Assembly: GCF_014192515.1 (NCBI RefSeq)
Contig: NZ_JACHYB010000001.1
Span: forward strand, 868,001-932,000
Reading direction: 5' to 3'
From: Microbacter margulisiae
GTDB taxonomy: Bacteria; Bacteroidota; Bacteroidia; Bacteroidales; Paludibacteraceae
DNA length: 64,000 nt
Shown here piece by piece: positions 46,279-55,637 of the stretch. A program made the translations under genes and the position numbers. Below the pieces are notes generated by a model. That model was not told the DNA's origin, did not search any database, and was given only the letters and a program-made list of their open reading frames with translations. The stretch's first letter is position 1; every line of letters begins with the position of its first letter.

Positions 46279-46375
46279 CCGCTCGCGCCGATTTGTAATC
46301 GGTGTGTTGTTCGTCAGAACAAGAAAATGCTTGCTTTTCCAAAGCAACACACAAGGTGCAAACTTCCGCGAGCGG
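46279..46375. repeat. REP-like palindromic repeat, complete copy 2
   Basis: The unit starts CCGCTCGCG and ends CGCGAGCGG, so the ends are inverted repeats. Inside are CCGATTTGTAATCGG and the pair TGTGTTG/CAACACA. The whole 97 bp can fold into one long hairpin. Related copies are at 42461 and 50826. Confidence 0.85.
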
Positions 46376-47497
46376 GGAAAACCGCTATGTTTTATGACCG
46401 CGTGTTGGCAAACGTTATTGTTTTCCATCATATCATCTCGCAGAATTGTAACTTTCAGGAGGCCCTAACTCGCTTGGCTTTACACCCCCGCAATCGATTA
46501 CTAATTTTTGCAATATCAGCCCTTTGTCAATGACCCAGAATTTTAACGTATGTTCGCCTGTTTTACTGATTTTGTGAACGGATTCGTCAATCCTGACATT
46601 ATCCATCATTACCTTATCGCTATTATTGTTTTGCCAATGTTCTCCGGGTTTTTTCAAGGTACTGTTAATAATTTGTGGCGTTTGATCATCAAATGCAATG
46701 GCGTAATGAAGTCCTTTGCCGCCACTGTAATCAATTGTAGAACCCAGGTATACCTGTACGTTCACTGTGCCGGTATCTTTCAGGAAAACTTTGTATTCAA
46801 GATGCGGTGCTGATTCGGTAGCTTCCTGTTTTGGCATGGTAGCTGGAAATAAAGTTATGCCGCTACCTATCTTACCGTAATTGTCTAGTCTGTGCCAGGA
46901 ATATCCATTGCGGGAAATGGCATTGGAATAATTAACTGCGTTGATCGAAACATAACCATTACTTTCTACAAACCCCTTTCCGGCCAGGGTTTCTTTTGTT
47001 TCGGTGTTATTAACGGGAACTGTAACCGGTATTTTACGGTTCCCTGCGCCGGATATTGTCAGGTGAGCTTCATGCTTTCCTTTGGGTGCTTTTTTCCAGT
47101 CTATTGTTACCCACAGGCGTTCCTGCTCCACTACATTTCCTGACGAAGGGGACACTATCACCCAGGGAACATCAGACTTTACCGAATAATTAAATGGCGT
47201 TTTGCCACGGTTAAAAACTTCAATATAAAATGCAGTATCGTGATACGAATTAAAGGTCGGCAAAACGGCTTCGGTGGAATCATTAGGCCACCACTTGTCG
47301 GATCCTTCAATAGCCAGCCCCGTTTGTGCTTCCTTTTTCAAATCAAGGCGTGTTGTTGCCGGAATGGAATCAACGTCGGGTCCACGCCATGAAGTATAAT
47401 TCACATGGGTTTGATCCATCATGTGGTCCCATTTGCCTTGTTTCAATATATGGTTGTAATAATACGAAAGCAATGAATCTTTTACATAGTACTCTTT

Positions 47498-48595
47498 AAT
47501 GATTATCCGCAAAGCGACCTGTAGAAAAAGAGGCCAGAATTACGGTTGAGTTTGTAATAAAAAGTTCTCAATATATTTGTATAATTCATTGAAATACATT
47601 ATATTTACAGCGTATTCAACAGTAAAAATACACGCTATGAATCTCTTGAATTTCATTCTAAATTTTCCCGATGAGGAATCCTGTATTGCGCATTTTAAGG
47701 CGCAACGGGATCAAATCGGTATTGTTTGTCCAAAATGCGGCAGCACAAAACATATTTGGCTTAAAAACAAGCTACGTTACGAGTGTACGCATTGTCATCA
47801 TCGCCAGTCCATACGAAGGGGTACAGTATTAGAATTTTCTAAACTCCCTTTTCGTTACTGGTATGTTGCCATGCACCTTTTGACCAGTACCAAAAAATCT
47901 TTTTCGGCTTCCGAGTTGCAACGGCAACTGGGACATAAACGCTATCAACCCATTTGGGAAATGCACAAGAAATTGAGCGACATAATGGGTAAACGCGACA
48001 ATGAATATCAGCTTTCGGGACAAATAGAACTTGACAATGCTTTTATTACCACTCTGATAAGTGATGACTGTAAGCAACAGAACTTAAAACGTGGTGCAGG
48101 CAGTCAGAATAAGTCTAAAGTCCTTGTAATGACAGAAAGCATTGTGGTTGAAAATCCAAAACCGGGTAAAAAGCCCAAAAAGATAAACCACATTAAAATG
48201 CAGGTAGTGCCTGATTTAAGAGCTGACACTGCCGTTGAAATTGTCAAAGAACAAATTGATTCAAAGGCGGAATTAACCACCGATGATTCAAAAACATTTT
48301 TTAAGCTACATCAAGCTGTGGAGTCTCAAAAGGCTCAGGTTATTGAACCAGAAGACCTTCAGAAGATACTTCCATGGGTTCATATCAGTATTGCAAACGT
48401 GAAACGTTTACTACTTGATATGCACCACCAGCTTAAAAAAGAGTATTTACAATATTATCTCAATGAGTTCTGCTATAAGTTCAACCGAAGATATTTCGGG
48501 GAAAAGATGTTCGATAGATTAGTGTTTGCCGCTGCAAATTACAATACCGATTTCAAATCCAGAATTTATAACAGGTCGCTTTGCGGATAATCATA
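47498..48595 (+). mobile_element. IS1595-family insertion sequence, 1098 bp
   Basis: The ends carry inverted repeats ATGATTATCCGCAAAGCGAC and the complement of GTCGCTTTGCGGATAATCAT (24 bp in all, perfect except the outermost base). The element is flanked by the 8-bp target duplication TACTCTTT (47490-47497 and 48596-48603), the IS1595 family value. It carries one plus-strand transposase gene and sits inside the GH115 gene in opposite orientation. Confidence 0.95.
47637..48590 (+). CDS. IS1595-family transposase (ISXO2-like)
   Basis: The frame opens at 47577, but ATG 47637 (MNLLNFILNFPDEESCIAHF) matches the family start and gives 317 residues. An N-terminal zinc ribbon CPKCGSTKHIWLKNKLRYECTHC is followed by the helix-turn-helix region with FRYWYVAMHLL, then the ISXO2-like catalytic domain with Asp in QIELDNAFITTL and Asp in TTDDSKTFFKL and a last acidic/polar position in YLNEFCYKFNRR. 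Its final codons lie in the right terminal repeat. It appears intact. Confidence 0.93.
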   Translation: MNLLNFILNFPDEESCIAHFKAQRDQIGIVCPKCGSTKHIWLKNKLRYECTHCHHRQSIRRGTVLEFSKLPFRYWYVAMHLLTSTKKSFSASELQRQLGHKRYQPIWEMHKKLSDIMGKRDNEYQLSGQIELDNAFITTLISDDCKQQNLKRGAGSQNKSKVLVMTESIVVENPKPGKKPKKINHIKMQVVPDLRADTAVEIVKEQIDSKAELTTDDSKTFFKLHQAVESQKAQVIEPEDLQKILPWVHISIANVKRLLLDMHHQLKKEYLQYYLNEFCYKFNRRYFGEKMFDRLVFAAANYNTDFKSRIYNRSLCG

Positions 48596-50507
48596 TACTC
48601 TTTTACCAGGTCTGCCATCTTATTGGTTGATGCCCTGCCTTGACCGGCATACATTTTATTTCGGGCAAGGGCATAAAACAACTCGTATAAATTGGAAACT
48701 GCCTGTATGGGATGCAGCACTGTTTCAAAGTAGGCATCTTTATCCTCAGCAGGTAATTCATTATTGATTTTTTCCGCATCATCACGAAGCTTTTTATAAT
48801 TGGCTACAATAGTTTCAAATTCGCGATAATTAGTCAGGCTGAAACGGTTAAACATCAACATCAGTTCCGGTTTACGTAAGCCGTTATAGTTGCTGTACCG
48901 GGTCATCACCTTGCCTATTTGCGCGGCGTACTTCTCACCAAACTGTTGCTGTGCCCAACGAATCGCATATTCTTCCAATTTGTCTGATGTCCAATTATTA
49001 GGATTCCAGGCATAATCAAAATAAAAACTGATTGGAAATTCAAGCGGTTTTATATCCCCAACGTTTAGCATCCAGATACGGTCTATGCCATTTCTATAAG
49101 CCAGATGAAGCTGCTCCCATGTTTTTGCGATTTGAACCGTATTTATCCATTTATAACTCCACGGCCCTCCGTTAAAATCGAAATGATAGTAAATCCCATA
49201 GCCTCCCGCCCTTTTTGGTTCTGTAAGGTTGGGCAGGCGCCGAATATTTCCATAATTATCATCGCTAAATAAAATGGTAATGTCGTCGGGTACGCGCATC
49301 CCCATATCATAATATTTTTGCACTTCAGTGTACAAAGCCCAGACTTGTGGAATTTCTTCAGGTTTTTTGCCTGTTACTTCTTTAAGAATTTCCCGTTGAT
49401 CTTTAATGATTTTTTCCAGCAGGGCAATGTTAGTGCTGTCTCCCATCGGCTTGTCTCCGTCGCCGCGCATCCCCATGGTAACAATTGTTTCAGTTTTTCC
49501 CATGTTTACGATTCCCTGGCGCCAGAAATTGCGCAACTCTGCTTCGTTATGTAAATAGTTCCATTCCCCTTTGCCGTAACGCTTCCACTCCTGTTGCGAC
49601 CTGTCCATGGGTTCGTGGTGCGATGTTCCCATAACAATGCCATATTCATCGGCCAATTTCCTGTTTAACGGGTCATCATCATTAAAGGCATTATTCCACA
49701 TGGCAGGCCACAGGTAGTTCCCTTTTAAACGCAATATTAATTCAAAAACTTTGGCATATACTTTAGAATTTACCCCGCCAAATTTTTCTTTTGCCCAACC
49801 CGTGAAACAAGGAGCTTCATCGTTTATAAAGATTCCCCTGTATTTTACTGCCGGACTGCCATCACTGTATTTTCCGGGTTTAATATATAAATTTTTATTC
49901 TTTTTAATAGGCACATCAGCCCACCAATACCAGGGCGATACGCCAATGTGTGATGACACATCATATATCCCGAAAATGGTACCCCGTTTATCGCTTCCTG
50001 CAATAATCAAAGCTTTGTCAACACCGGGAAAAGGTTTAATAAGGGTTTGGATTATAAATGCTTCCCATTTGCCTTTAATTTTACTCACATCGAGCTTTTT
50101 ATTTTCAACCAACTTGTCAATAACAGGGCTTTTGCCCAACGTTCCCACGATTACCATCTCCTTTGGGGCAGGTAAATTGTCAAAAGCGATGTCCGGTTTG
50201 GCATCGGTTACTTTGCCGATATCCGTTTTTAAATCGTTTAAGGCGCGCAGTACTCCCGGATAATCTGTGGAATTAACAAATAAGGTAGTTGATTTACCCG
50301 ATTCGGAAAGAGTAAAGAAATCTTTGCCTTTCGAAGTTGATACGTAATTAGTTCCGTCACTTACCTGTGCAAATGTTGATACAGAAAAAAGAAATGAAAA
50401 AACAATACTGTAATATATTTTCAGTCTCATAAATTAATATTTAAATCAAATTCTTTACAATTCAAAAGTAATAAATTGTGGTGTGAATACGGTGTTATAT
50501 AGTGTTT

Positions 50508-50654
50508 GCCAACATCTGTGTATACGCCCCTCAATTGTATATACGCCATAGTATGGCGCATACATTTGCCTTATAAGTTTGCTACATTCGCTGTAATTAA
50601 GCTCATTATATCTATCTGGTATTTCTGTTTATGGCGTATATCCTTTTGTTGTAA
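50508..50654. repeat. attC-like imperfect palindrome (site 1, upstream of GH115)
   Basis: The left arm GCCAACATCTGTGTATACGCC and the right arm ATGGCGTATATCC...GTTGTAA are imperfect inverted repeats whose outer ends are AAC and GTT boxes. A second internal palindrome (TGTATATACGCCATAGTATG, near 50539-50558) makes it longer than its relatives at 58415 and 61279. It lies 78 bp upstream of the GH115 start, with no gene next to its other end. Confidence 0.6.
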
Positions 50655-50825
50655 TATGCATAATATATCTCAGTTGTCCTGCTACCCGAATGTCCAGGTA
50701 AACTTTCTATGCAATCTTTTCCATCCGCTACTGTTTCATTTACTGTATCTGATTCTATCTCTCTGTATTCTATTATTCCGCAAATTCTACAATTCCGTAA
50801 ATTCTGATTCAGACATTATTTTCCT

Positions 50826-50919
50826 CCGCTCGCACCGATTTGTAATCGGTGTGTTGTTCGTCAGAACAAGAAAATGCTTGCTTTCCCAAAGCAACACACA
50901 AGTTACAAGCTTCTGCGAG
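50826..50919. repeat. REP-like palindromic repeat, copy 3
   Basis: It starts CCGCTCGCACCGATTTGTAA and ends TTCTGCGAG and is nearly identical to the copy at 46279, including GTTCGTCAGAACAAGAAAAT and AAGCAACACACAAG. The terminal arms have decayed slightly. The rest of 50431-51105 holds no gene. Confidence 0.82.
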
Positions 50920-51105
50920 ATGATCTGACAAAAATCAACACTTTCAACAAGGATGTCTTTATATTCATTTCTTGTAAAAACATCTACGCATGCAAGAACA
51001 GCAAAACTTACAAAATATACTCCTTCAGGATTGTGGAACTTATCATTTCTATTCCTGTTCTATACGTTTTTATTGCTCTTGCAGACCAAACCACAGATTA
51101 TAAAT

Positions 51106-52608
51106 TACGAGTGTTCGGAAGATTATTAAGTATTCAAAATTAGTAATTTCAGTTGCAATAAAGGGGGAAAAACAGACTGTTTTATCTCTGGAATTTCAAA
51201 AACGGAAAATAACCCTGATTTATCAACATAATTCACTGTAAGTTGTTGATAAATAATATGTATAACATCGTTTTTGACATATAATTATTTGGTATTTTTG
51301 CATCGAAATTAAACGAGTTTAGATGCACCCAAATAAGTCAATTAAAAACATAACAGTAAAAGAACTGTTGAGTGTTATCCCTGATGAGAAAATAAGTACG
51401 TTGGCCGCCAATACCCACGTGGATTATTGCACAAAGGTTTTGTATGGACGTTCCATGTTTTACATGATCCTCTATTCCTTATTAGAGTCTGATCGTACCA
51501 GTTTGCGTACAATGGAGGATATCTTTAATAGCGTAAAATTTAAATTTTTATTCAATCTGGATCAAAGCAAAACCGTCCGTTATAGTTCTATCTCGGAGCG
51601 ATTATCAATAATGGACGTTAGCTTCTTTGAAAAACTGTTCGAGCATTTTTATAATCAGCTTAGTCAATTATATTCTCAGCAAGAACTTGATAAATATAAT
51701 CTTGTCCGGGTTGATTCAACAATGGTTGCTGAAACTTCATCCCGTCTGTCACAAGGAATGAGAGTTGGTAAAATCGGGAACAAGAAAGTTACAAAAAAAC
51801 AAGCCAAGTTTACAGTTGCATTTGAGGGCATACTTCCCTGTAATGTGGAACTGTTTTTAGATCAAAGTCAACTCAATGAATGCCTTACTATTCCACAGGT
51901 TATAAAAGATCATGCACACAAATACAAGCAACAGGTTTATGTATTTGACCGTGGAGTCAATAAACGAAGTGTTTTCGATGAACTCCAAAGTGATACTATT
52001 GATTTTGTTACCCGTTTGAATCCAGGTGCTTCGTATCAAAGTGTAGAAGTTCTTGAACAAGGCGACAGATTAATCGGAGATTTGAAATTACTTAAAGATG
52101 AAATCGTTTATCTGTATACTCGGGTCAATAATAGAAAAACCAGAGAATTGACCAGGGAAACCTTCAGACTGATAACTACCGAAAACAAGGATGGAGAAAC
52201 CCTCTTGTTTCTGACCAATCTGAAAGGGGAAACAGCTGAGAATATAACTGCTTTATACCGCAAACGCTGGGATATTGAAGTATTCTTCCGTTTTATAAAA
52301 CAAGAATTGAACTTCAGCCACTTTATGTCAACCAATGAAAACGGAATAAAGATTATTCTCTATATGACTTTAATTCTATCCATGTTGTTGTTGATTTACA
52401 AGCGATTGAATAATGTCGGTTATAAAACAGCCAAAAGACGATTTGGCATTGAACTGGATGAATTGATTATAGCCTTGATTGTCCGTTTTTGTGGCGGTGA
52501 TCCATCGCTGGTATTCCGTTAAAAAAAGACTGCAATCAGTATCAATCAAAAAAATATATATCAAAGAACGCTTATCACAGCAATATATCAATCTTCCGAA
52601 CACTCGTA
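51106..52608 (+). mobile_element. IS4-family insertion sequence, 1503 bp
   Basis: The perfect 19-bp inverted repeats TACGAGTGTTCGGAAGATT lie at 51106-51124 and, as complement, 52590-52608. A 9-bp target duplication ATTATAAAT flanks them (51097-51105 and 52609-52617). The restored target is CCaCAGATTATAAATCTGcGG, itself a palindrome. One plus-strand transposase gene fills the element, with a weak Bacteroidetes-like promoter (TTTG 51273, TATTTTTG 51293-51300, 16-bp spacer) ahead of it. Confidence 0.95.
51323..52522 (+). CDS. IS4-family transposase
   Basis: The 399-residue protein has an N-terminal helical domain (ELLSVIPDEKISTLAANTHVD), the first catalytic Asp in LVRVDSTMVAETSSRL, the second in YVFDRGVNKRSVFDEL, and the IS4 signature YRKRWDIEVFFRFIKQELNFSHF containing the catalytic Glu (Y-x2-R-x3-E-x6-K form). 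It is full length and appears intact. DDE chemistry is cut-and-paste in this family. Confidence 0.95.
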   Translation: MHPNKSIKNITVKELLSVIPDEKISTLAANTHVDYCTKVLYGRSMFYMILYSLLESDRTSLRTMEDIFNSVKFKFLFNLDQSKTVRYSSISERLSIMDVSFFEKLFEHFYNQLSQLYSQQELDKYNLVRVDSTMVAETSSRLSQGMRVGKIGNKKVTKKQAKFTVAFEGILPCNVELFLDQSQLNECLTIPQVIKDHAHKYKQQVYVFDRGVNKRSVFDELQSDTIDFVTRLNPGASYQSVEVLEQGDRLIGDLKLLKDEIVYLYTRVNNRKTRELTRETFRLITTENKDGETLLFLTNLKGETAENITALYRKRWDIEVFFRFIKQELNFSHFMSTNENGIKIILYMTLILSMLLLIYKRLNNVGYKTAKRRFGIELDELIIALIVRFCGGDPSLVFR

Positions 52609-52789
52609 ATTATAAATCTGCGGCAGCGGGTGATATCGAACAATAGTTGAATACTTTCTCCGGCAATACTTCACATTTTTGTTTTTCAGATCGCTTTTTC
52701 TCTTGTAATGAAGGGAAGTGACTGGACAGAAGATCGTTAAATGGTTAAGTTATTAAATCACGTCACTGCTTCTCCGGTTTTTCAATATA

Positions 52790-53767
52790 TCAATCCTTCC
52801 TGTTTTTTTCCATCAATTGCTGCCGGTATTTCCGGTATTCGATGATTGGTTTGTCGCCCATGATCAGTTTTTCATCCATTCTGTATTGCGATTTCTTAGG
52901 TCTCTGTGTTATCACTACGCGTTTGTCCTGACGCAGGATAACAATGCTCGTCACTTTACCGATATAACCAATCAGCTCTCTTAGAACCGGTATTTTCGTT
53001 AGGCGATGATAATACCTGATGTAAGTAATGCTGTTTTCGTCATCAACGGGCACAAAAGCAGCAAAAGCTCTTATCTTATCCGAAATATAATTTTGCCATA
53101 TGTTGGGAAAATGAAACTGCAGATGGAACAGCTTTTCATAATCCCTGACCTCATCCGGTTTCAATGGCTTCGTGTGACCATCATCCACCCTGTTATCCAC
53201 ATAAAAAGTGATCATACCGTTTTCAGTTTTTACTACAGGACCGTTTACCAATGTTTTGTTACCCCGTCCGATGGTGGTACGGTGTACAAACGGTAGATGA
53301 ACCACATCAAGCTGGTTTTCAATAGCTCTTGAATAATGAACTCCCCATGTATCTTTGAAACCGGAATAGGAAAAATGTTCCAATTCTTCAAAAAAGAAGG
53401 GTTTTTCTTCCATTTTTTCTTTGTCGCCATACCACATCCAAATCAACCCATAGGCTTCATACATTCCGTATGACTTTACCTGCATGGACTCGGGAACTTT
53501 AGCGTTTTTTCCGTTGGCAGGGATCAGGGTTACCTTTCCGTACTTATCATAAAGGAATCCATGAAAAGGACATTCCAGGTTTCCCCGGACAATCTCTGCA
53601 CAAGAAAAAGAAGCTCCGCGGTGGCAACATTTATCTTCAATACAACACACCTCTCCTTTATCATCTCTCCATAAAATGATCTCTTCGTTCAACCGCTTCA
53701 GCTTTAGAGGCTTCCTGGCTTTTAATTCCTTCGATTCGAGTATTACATACCATTGATTGCAGATCAT
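52790..53767 (-). CDS. Rieske 2Fe-2S non-haem iron oxygenase
   Basis: This 325-residue protein resembles oxygenase alpha subunits of the pheophorbide a oxygenase/aromatic ring-hydroxylating type. The N-terminal Rieske domain (about 1-110) has the cluster ligands in CCHRGASFS and CPFHGFLYDKYGK. The C-terminal catalytic domain has the mononuclear iron motif NQLDVVHLPFVH (about residues 151-162) and a trailing hydrophobic region, LIGYIGKVTSIVIL. No ferredoxin or reductase partner is adjacent. An oxygen-using enzyme is notable in an otherwise anaerobe-like window. The substrate is unknown. Confidence 0.9.
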   Translation of the reverse strand: MICNQWYVILESKELKARKPLKLKRLNEEIILWRDDKGEVCCIEDKCCHRGASFSCAEIVRGNLECPFHGFLYDKYGKVTLIPANGKNAKVPESMQVKSYGMYEAYGLIWMWYGDKEKMEEKPFFFEELEHFSYSGFKDTWGVHYSRAIENQLDVVHLPFVHRTTIGRGNKTLVNGPVVKTENGMITFYVDNRVDDGHTKPLKPDEVRDYEKLFHLQFHFPNIWQNYISDKIRAFAAFVPVDDENSITYIRYYHRLTKIPVLRELIGYIGKVTSIVILRQDKRVVITQRPKKSQYRMDEKLIMGDKPIIEYRKYRQQLMEKNRKD

Positions 53768-54053
53768 ACTTTCTGTGGATTTATGGATTATTGCCTTCTT
53801 GTTTCGATGCTTTCCCGTTGCTTCCCAACTTTGCTGTTTAAGCTATAAATGTCTTTTTGTGCCGCTTCTGACCCTGTTTACAGGAACTTTGGCAAAGAGA
53901 CCACCCTGCGCCAAATCATCAGGCACTATCCTGTTCCCGAAAACATAACCTCCCTGCCCTATTCGTCTCCCTCTATCCATCTCATCCTGTTTGGTCTTTT
54001 ATTTTTCAGATTACTTTTCCCTTATCATGAAGAGAAGACAATGCTTTGCCACA
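53768..54053. other. Intergenic, no gene seen
   Basis: The 286-bp spacer holds no recognised gene or RNA. Part of it (TTTTTCAGATTACTTTTCCC, near 54001) resembles sequence at 52682-52720, on the other side of the Rieske gene. Confidence 0.4.
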
Positions 54054-54944
54054 TCATTTTACATAATGATCCCAAACCTGTTTTGCTATGTCCGAAATAA
54101 TCTTTTCATTTTTTTCCGGGCTCTCTGTTGAGTTGGATACATACACTGTAATGAAAAGAGGCGTTCCATCAGGAAGAAAAATAATCCCTGCATCGTTCAG
54201 CGCAGCAGTCATTCCTTTGCCATTCATCCCCGAACTACCCGTTTTATGCGCAATAACGGTTCCCGGAGGTAATTGTCCCTTCAGTTCTTTTGCCCCTGTG
54301 GATGTTGCTTTCATCAATCTCCAGAGAAGATCATAACTCTTTGCCGACAACAATCCGTTACGGTTGGTATAGGCACCTACCAGCAGGTTTGTCATGGCAA
54401 CCGGTGTTGACCAGTTCCTGTATTGTGCGTTCCATTGCTGATGCATTCCCTCCTCATTGGTTTTTATAGAAATATCGTTATATCCATTACGCTGTAAAAA
54501 TGTTTCCACTGCTTTCGGGCCGCCAATCAGCCGTAACAACACGTCGCATCCCACATTATCGCTTTGTGTGACGGTGTATTCAAGAATTTGTCCGATAGTC
54601 AACACTGTTCCCCGGGGAAATTTGTCTTTAATCGGACTCCATGTCTTTGCCGGCAAATCTTTCTCTGTGATGTGTACTTTCTGATTGAGTGTTAATGTGC
54701 CTTTATCAATTTTTGAAAGGATTGCCAGTGCAATGGGAAACTTAAAAACGCTTTGCATCGGGAAATGCACGTTGCCATTGATGGTAATGGTGTCCCGGTA
54801 ATGATTAGCAACAACTGAAACACCTACTGTTGCTTTCTTTGTCTTTATCAAATGCCCGATTTCCGTCTGTAAACCGTTCACTTCTGCTTTTACCGGGATA
54901 AGGGGAAAAACGATGCACAACAGGATAACTGTTTTCCGTATCAT
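54054..54944 (-). CDS. Class A beta-lactamase (Bacteroidetes-type, subclass A2-like)
   Basis: ATG 54944 (MIRKTVILLCIVFPLIPVKA) starts at a clean signal peptide; the frame also opens nine codons earlier at 54971. All class A active-site elements are present: S-V-F-K (nucleophile Ser and Lys, in MQSVFKFPIALAIL), SDN in VTQSDNVGCDVLL, the omega-loop Glu in NEEGMHQQWNAQYRNW and KTG in IAHKTGSSGM. The sequence is of the CfxA/CblA/PER-like branch common in Bacteroidetes. It acts in the periplasm on penicillins and often cephalosporins; the range cannot be told by eye. No mobilisation gene adjoins it. Confidence 0.94.
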   Translation of the reverse strand: MIRKTVILLCIVFPLIPVKAEVNGLQTEIGHLIKTKKATVGVSVVANHYRDTITINGNVHFPMQSVFKFPIALAILSKIDKGTLTLNQKVHITEKDLPAKTWSPIKDKFPRGTVLTIGQILEYTVTQSDNVGCDVLLRLIGGPKAVETFLQRNGYNDISIKTNEEGMHQQWNAQYRNWSTPVAMTNLLVGAYTNRNGLLSAKSYDLLWRLMKATSTGAKELKGQLPPGTVIAHKTGSSGMNGKGMTAALNDAGIIFLPDGTPLFITVYVSNSTESPEKNEKIISDIAKQVWDHYVK

Positions 54945-55118
54945 ACGGGATGCTATTTTTATCGGTACCATGAGTTCACTGATCTGTCCTTTGTTTTTTA
55001 TTTCAACTTATCTATCTCCAACCCCTTAAAAGGGGCTATCTCATCCTTTTTATTTAGCTGATAATCCTTATATTGCCAGATTGAAGTCCCCTTTAGGAGA
55101 TTTAGGGGTAACTTTCAT

Positions 55119-55571
55119 TCACTTTCTCAACAACTCCCTCACTATATCCCCAAACACAAGCAATGAATCCCTTAGCCAAGTGTTGGTCACTTCCACTTCC
55201 TGACCTTTTGAGTCAAGATAAATATGTGTCCATGAACCTGTAGGTAAAGTGGATTGTCTAAAATCACCATTGATTTGTATTTGATTGTTCATCGCTTTCT
55301 GCAACGACGAAAAAGAGGATGTGTTGCTGCTGTTGAGATCAATATTAAACTGGGCTACAGTATCCCGAAATGCATAACGGCTAATCACGGCTTTAAGTTC
55401 TTCGGGATTATCCGTCGGATACAATTTAAAGTCCAACTGTCCGCCGCCTTCAGTCACATAATGCATTGCATCATAGTATCCTTTTACGTTACTGGAGTCT
55501 TGTTGGCATCCTGCAAAGGCCATTATCGCAAACAATAATGGAATCATTGAAATTAGGTATCGTCTTTTCAT
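55119..55571 (-). CDS. Hypothetical lipoprotein
   Basis: The frame opens at 55610, but ATG 55571 (MKRRYLISMIPLLFAIMAFAGC) begins a good lipoprotein signal with lipobox Cys near residue 22, giving 150 residues. The mature protein (GYYDAMHYVTEGGGQLDFKLYPTDNPEELKAVISRYAF...) is not recognised; it looks like a small alpha/beta domain. It is flanked on one side by short repeats (AACCCCTTAAAAGGGGCTAT at 55020-55039) and on the other by the broken GxxExxY gene. Confidence 0.72.
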   Translation of the reverse strand: MKRRYLISMIPLLFAIMAFAGCQQDSSNVKGYYDAMHYVTEGGGQLDFKLYPTDNPEELKAVISRYAFRDTVAQFNIDLNSSNTSSFSSLQKAMNNQIQINGDFRQSTLPTGSWTHIYLDSKGQEVEVTNTWLRDSLLVFGDIVRELLRK

Positions 55572-55637
55572 TTTGTGTAATAATTTTGATTGTATGTTTA
55601 ATCGGCTCAATCGGTGTCAGCACTATAATTGGAATAA

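Larger units (their letters stand above)
46433..50430 (-). pseudogene. GH115 alpha-glucuronidase gene split by an IS1595-family element
   Basis: The N-terminal piece (48553-50430) has a signal peptide (FSFLFSVSTFAQ) and GH115 motifs: GSDKRGTIFGIYDVSSHIGVSPWYWWADVP, YRGIFINDEAPCFTGWAKEKFGG, LRLKGNYLWPAMWNNAF, GTSHHEPM and WALYTEVQKYYDMG. The C-terminal piece (46433-47512) carries the rest, including a beta-sandwich domain. Removing 47498-48595 and one copy of the 8-bp duplication TACTCTTT rejoins the frame exactly (...MADLVKEY|YVKDSLLSYY...), giving about 963 residues, a normal GH115 length. GH115 removes (4-O-methyl)glucuronic acid from xylan. As it stands the gene should be inactive. A -7-like box TACTTTTG lies at 50463-50470 (minus). 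Confidence 0.93.

Noticed and set aside
46400..46425. Half attC-like end (GTGTTGGCAAACGTTATTG)
   Set aside because: Only one arm is present; no complementary arm with AAC box was found nearby.
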